DNA of 18,976 bases, from assembly GCF_040537815.1 (NCBI RefSeq), contig NZ_JBEWSZ010000020.1, positions 1 to 18,976 of the forward strand, read 5' to 3'. The notes below the pieces were generated by a model. It saw only the letters and a program-made list of their open reading frames with translations. It ran no database searches and was not told the origin of the DNA. Source of the DNA: Mesorhizobium shangrilense. Lineage in GTDB: Bacteria > Pseudomonadota > Alphaproteobacteria > Rhizobiales > Rhizobiaceae. Both the position numbers and the translations under genes were made by a program. This document shows positions 16,700 to 18,976 of this stretch, in pieces. Every line of letters starts with the position of its first letter. The stretch's first letter is position 1.

Positions 16700-16946
16700 C
16701 TGTCCGACCTCCAGCGACTCATTGAAGGTCAAGAATATCAAACAGAACCAGTCTATTGTATGGGTTCCCAACCTAGCTGCCCGCCTACAAATCTTGTGTT
16801 GACCATCGGATACTTGCGAAGCCTCAGCGAGGTTGTCGAAAGTTGTTATGAATGGAACCAGCGTGTAGATCTGAAAAAAGCGATTTCTATGTCGCCGGCA
16901 AGTGCTTCACTTTGGGCCCATAGTCAGCATTCCGCGCCTCGCGATC
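16700..16946. other. Intergenic region between IS5 remnant and NRPS-KamA frame
   Basis: I see no gene. The short plus-strand frames here are without family resemblance. No clear terminator for the minus-strand NRPS-KamA frame was found next to its stop. Confidence 0.3.
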
Positions 16947-17999
16947 TTATCCTTCGGGCAGATCGTCCAACCAGCAGGCGCCCTCGAGGTACCGCCGGGA
17001 AAAGATTTTTCCGATCTTTTCCGGAGTCTTGCTTTGGTGATATCGCATATACACGCGGTTATCGGCTCCAAGGTCGAGGATCTCGATCTTTCCTGTGTAA
17101 TGGGACATAATGTATTTGAATGTCTTTTGGATGCCGCTGAGACGTTGGTTGATGCCATGCCCAATCTCTAGTCCGCGGCGCAGTGGAACTTGAAAATGCG
17201 ATGCGCCTTTCACCGGCCTGCCCTGAAAGAGATAATACGGGCGGACACCCATTTGGTGACACTTGGCGAAGGTCGCAGCCAATATCTCGGGATCGTCGTT
17301 GACTTTCGCAAGAAGCACGGACTGATTGAGGAACTGCACGCCCAGTGCGCGCAAGGAGCGAATGGCGCGCTCTGCACCGATCGAGATTTCACCGATGTGA
17401 TCGAAATGTGTGACAAACACTGCGATCTTACCAGCCCCGTGGATTCGTTGGAACAAAGCCGGGAGAGCGGAATCCTCGAAGCGCTTAGGCTGGTAGGCGA
17501 CCATTTTTGTGCCGAATCGAATTGAATCCAAGTGTGGGATCGGCAGCAGATGATCGAGAATTTTGTCGAGCTTAGCGGTGCTGAGCATGAACGGGTCGCC
17601 TCCCGATAGCAGCACGTTCGTAATCTCAGGATGGCCGCCAATATATTGCGCGATTTGGGCGAAATCAGCTGTGATTTCATCGGAGTCCCTGCCAACGATG
17701 CGTTTACGAAAGCAATAACGGCAATATGAAGCACAACGGTCCGTTACCAGCATCAAAGCGGTCTGAGCGTATTTGTGCTGAAGTCCTGGCATAACCGTAT
17801 TGTCGTGCTCGCCACTCGTATCCAGATTGCCGGGACTCTCAAATTCGTCGATTGAGGGCTCCACAATGTACTTAAGCTGGTCGTAGTGACCACTGTTGGT
17901 GATCTGTTCGCGATAGAATTTTGTGACATGATAACGCGTGATGCTATTGGCTTGCGGCTCACCCTCCGTAACGACGCGCGTCCCCTCGATGAAATTCAT
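16947..17999 (-). CDS. kamA: KamA-family radical SAM aminomutase part (possible separate start)
   Basis: Read alone from ATG 17999 the protein has 350 residues. Members move an amino group from the alpha to the beta carbon of an amino acid (lysine, glutamate, arginine, or the EF-P lysine precursor in EpmB) using SAM, a 4Fe-4S cluster and PLP. The cluster motif is C89-x3-C93-x2-C96. The C-terminal VDAPGGGGK segment that I know from clostridial lysine 2,3-aminomutase is absent. The end instead reads DLGADNRVYMRYHQSKTPEK, with an SKTP as in E. coli EpmB. The substrate may therefore not be free lysine. A weak GAGG lies only two bases before the ATG, which is too close for a good ribosome binding site, so translation may depend on the upstream NRPS frame. 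Confidence 0.7.
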   Translation of the reverse strand: MNFIEGTRVVTEGEPQANSITRYHVTKFYREQITNSGHYDQLKYIVEPSIDEFESPGNLDTSGEHDNTVMPGLQHKYAQTALMLVTDRCASYCRYCFRKRIVGRDSDEITADFAQIAQYIGGHPEITNVLLSGGDPFMLSTAKLDKILDHLLPIPHLDSIRFGTKMVAYQPKRFEDSALPALFQRIHGAGKIAVFVTHFDHIGEISIGAERAIRSLRALGVQFLNQSVLLAKVNDDPEILAATFAKCHQMGVRPYYLFQGRPVKGASHFQVPLRRGLEIGHGINQRLSGIQKTFKYIMSHYTGKIEILDLGADNRVYMRYHQSKTPEKIGKIFSRRYLEGACWLDDLPEG

Positions 18000-18976
18000 G
18001 ACCTCAGTGTGGGGCTCAGGGCCTGAGTTGGCGCGCGATGACTGAGGCAGGGAAACGCGAGGCGCCGACGAGGTTGCCCCCGCGTTCCGCTCGCGATAGT
18101 TCAGGCCCAGGTCCTCGCAGACCGCGATCGCCTCCGGATCCGGCTGCGTCTCAACCAGCTCGTGAATGCGGCGGTTCTGCGCATAGGCCGCCTCCGTCGG
18201 GTTCGACTGAACAACAAGACGGTGACGTTCCTCCGCCAACGGAAGCGGCGCCGACCAGACCCGCTGCCCGAGGTCAGCCGCTAGCCGGCTCAGCGCCTGC
18301 TGCCAATAGCTCGCAAACCGCTCGACCGTGCTCCGCTTAAACAGTGATGTCGCGTAGATCAGCCTCCCACGAATCGCCTCTCCGACCTCAGCAAGGTCAA
18401 GCGCAAGATCATATTGCGCGACCCGGTCGTCAACGCCGACGTACTCAAGTTCGAGCCCCGGGAGCTTCGTCGGCTCCGTGCCCTTGTTTTGCCATGCAAG
18501 TATAACCTGGAAGATCCGGGTGTGAGCACGGGTGCGGGGCGGGTTGACGAGTTCCACCACTTGCTCAAACGGCAGATCCTGGTTCGCCTGAGCCCCAAGC
18601 GCGGCGGCATTCACCCGGTCCAGCAATTCCTCCAGAGTCGGATCGCCCGACAGATCGATCCGTATCGCCACGGTATTGACGAAGAGGCCGATCAGCCCCT
18701 CGCTCTCGGAGCGCGTGCGGTTGGCGCTCGGCGTGCCGATCACCAGCTCGTCCTGTTCCGACAACCGCGCCAGCATCAGCGCCCAGCCCGCCAGCAGGGT
18801 CGCGAAAAGCGTCGTCCCATGACGCCGGCTCAGCGCCTTGAGCTGCGCGGTCGGCGGCTCGTGCAATGCGAACTCGACGTAACTGCCGCTGTAGTCCTGC
18901 TGCGCCGGACGCGGCTGGTCCGTCGGCAGCTTCAGCACCGTTGGTGCGCCCGCCAGCGTCCGGAGCCAGTATGCCG
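16947..18976 (-). CDS. NRPS condensation domain fused in frame to a KamA-type radical SAM aminomutase (5' end outside window)
   Basis: One open frame enters from the right edge and runs 676 codons to TAA at 16947. The first 290 or so are an NRPS: AYWLRTLAGAP and LPTDQPRPAQQDYSG lead into the second half of a condensation domain with C5 (GLIGLFVNTVAIR), C6 (ANQDLPFEQVVEL) and C7 (RIFQVILAWQ). The linker and the first bases of an adenylation domain follow (RRIHELVETQPDPEAIAV, LNYRERN). The adenylation domain stops there, near 18075. After about 25 residues of low-complexity linker comes, from Met 17999, a 350-residue lysine-2,3-aminomutase-like enzyme with the 4Fe-4S/SAM motif CASYCRYCF (C402, C406, C409 counted from the GTG at 18938), LLSGGDPFML, LNQSVLLAKVNDD and a late SKTP that may carry the PLP lysine. 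It may be one protein, or KamA may start separately at 17999. Confidence 0.8.
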   Translation of the reverse strand, partial: AYWLRTLAGAPTVLKLPTDQPRPAQQDYSGSYVEFALHEPPTAQLKALSRRHGTTLFATLLAGWALMLARLSEQDELVIGTPSANRTRSESEGLIGLFVNTVAIRIDLSGDPTLEELLDRVNAAALGAQANQDLPFEQVVELVNPPRTRAHTRIFQVILAWQNKGTEPTKLPGLELEYVGVDDRVAQYDLALDLAEVGEAIRGRLIYATSLFKRSTVERFASYWQQALSRLAADLGQRVWSAPLPLAEERHRLVVQSNPTEAAYAQNRRIHELVETQPDPEAIAVCEDLGLNYRERNAGATSSAPRVSLPQSSRANSGPEPHTEVMNFIEGTRVVTEGEPQANSITRYHVTKFYREQITNSGHYDQLKYIVEPSIDEFESPGNLDTSGEHDNTVMPGLQHKYAQTALMLVTDRCASYCRYCFRKRIVGRDSDEITADFAQIAQYIGGHPEITNVLLSGGDPFMLSTAKLDKILDHLLPIPHLDSIRFGTKMVAYQPKRFEDSALPALFQRIHGAGKIAVFVTHFDHIGEISIGAERAIRSLRALGVQFLNQSVLLAKVNDDPEILAATFAKCHQMGVRPYYLFQGRPVKGASHFQVPLRRGLEIGHGINQRLSGIQKTFKYIMSHYTGKIEILDLGADNRVYMRYHQSKTPEKIGKIFSRRYLEGACWLDDLPEG

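Noticed and set aside
1..18976. nod boxes, tRNA genes, rRNA genes, CRISPR arrays
   Set aside because: I looked for the ATC-N9-GAT pattern of nod boxes, cloverleaf-like ends and regularly spaced repeats and found none I could support.

Overview
The window looks like part of a symbiotic plasmid or symbiosis island of a nitrogen-fixing rhizobium (order Hyphomicrobiales). The grounds are an RmInt1-like class D group II intron, a dense graveyard of broken insertion sequences, many decayed fragments of alpha-proteobacterial housekeeping genes, and two candidate NifA/sigma-54 promoters. I cannot name the genus from the sequence. No tRNA, rRNA, CRISPR array or nod box was seen.

Layout. Positions 1-4400 are mobile debris: the tail of a recombinase/HTH protein, an IS110-type remnant, a complete-looking group II intron (about 890-2781) whose reverse transcriptase carries two single-base frameshifts, and an ISNCY-like transposase broken by three frameshifts. 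Positions 4467-8545 (minus strand) hold three intact amino-acid enzymes: an (R)-selective class IV aminotransferase, glycine C-acetyltransferase (kbl) and a DadA-like D-amino acid dehydrogenase. A glutaryl-CoA dehydrogenase fragment sits between the first two. Positions 8747-9330 are an Lrp fragment joined to a malate synthase G fragment. Positions 9777-11666 (minus) hold an intact IucA/IucC-type siderophore synthetase with a candidate NifA site and -24/-12 promoter. Positions 12414-14314 are a second, broken lrp gene, an aldehyde dehydrogenase fragment and an IS630 remnant. Positions 14979-15898 (plus) hold a second candidate NifA/sigma-54 promoter followed by an intact panD-like aspartate 1-decarboxylase. 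Positions 15960-16699 are a CapA fragment and two IS5 pieces. From 16947 to the window edge (minus) runs an unusual open frame in which a non-ribosomal peptide synthetase condensation domain is joined in frame to a KamA-type radical SAM aminomutase.

How it may work together. The intact genes all act on amino acids: panD would give beta-alanine, KamA-type enzymes make beta-amino acids, the class IV aminotransferase and DadA act on D-amino acids or (R)-amines, and IucA/IucC enzymes join carboxylates to amines. The panD-like and IucA/IucC-like genes each have a TGT-N10-ACA site about 98 bases upstream of a -24/-12 element. My inference is that part of this set is switched on in nodules with nitrogen fixation and may make a carboxylate-amide metabolite (siderophore-like). 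The product is not known from the sequence. The large number of broken genes between the intact ones suggests that the intact ones have been kept by selection.
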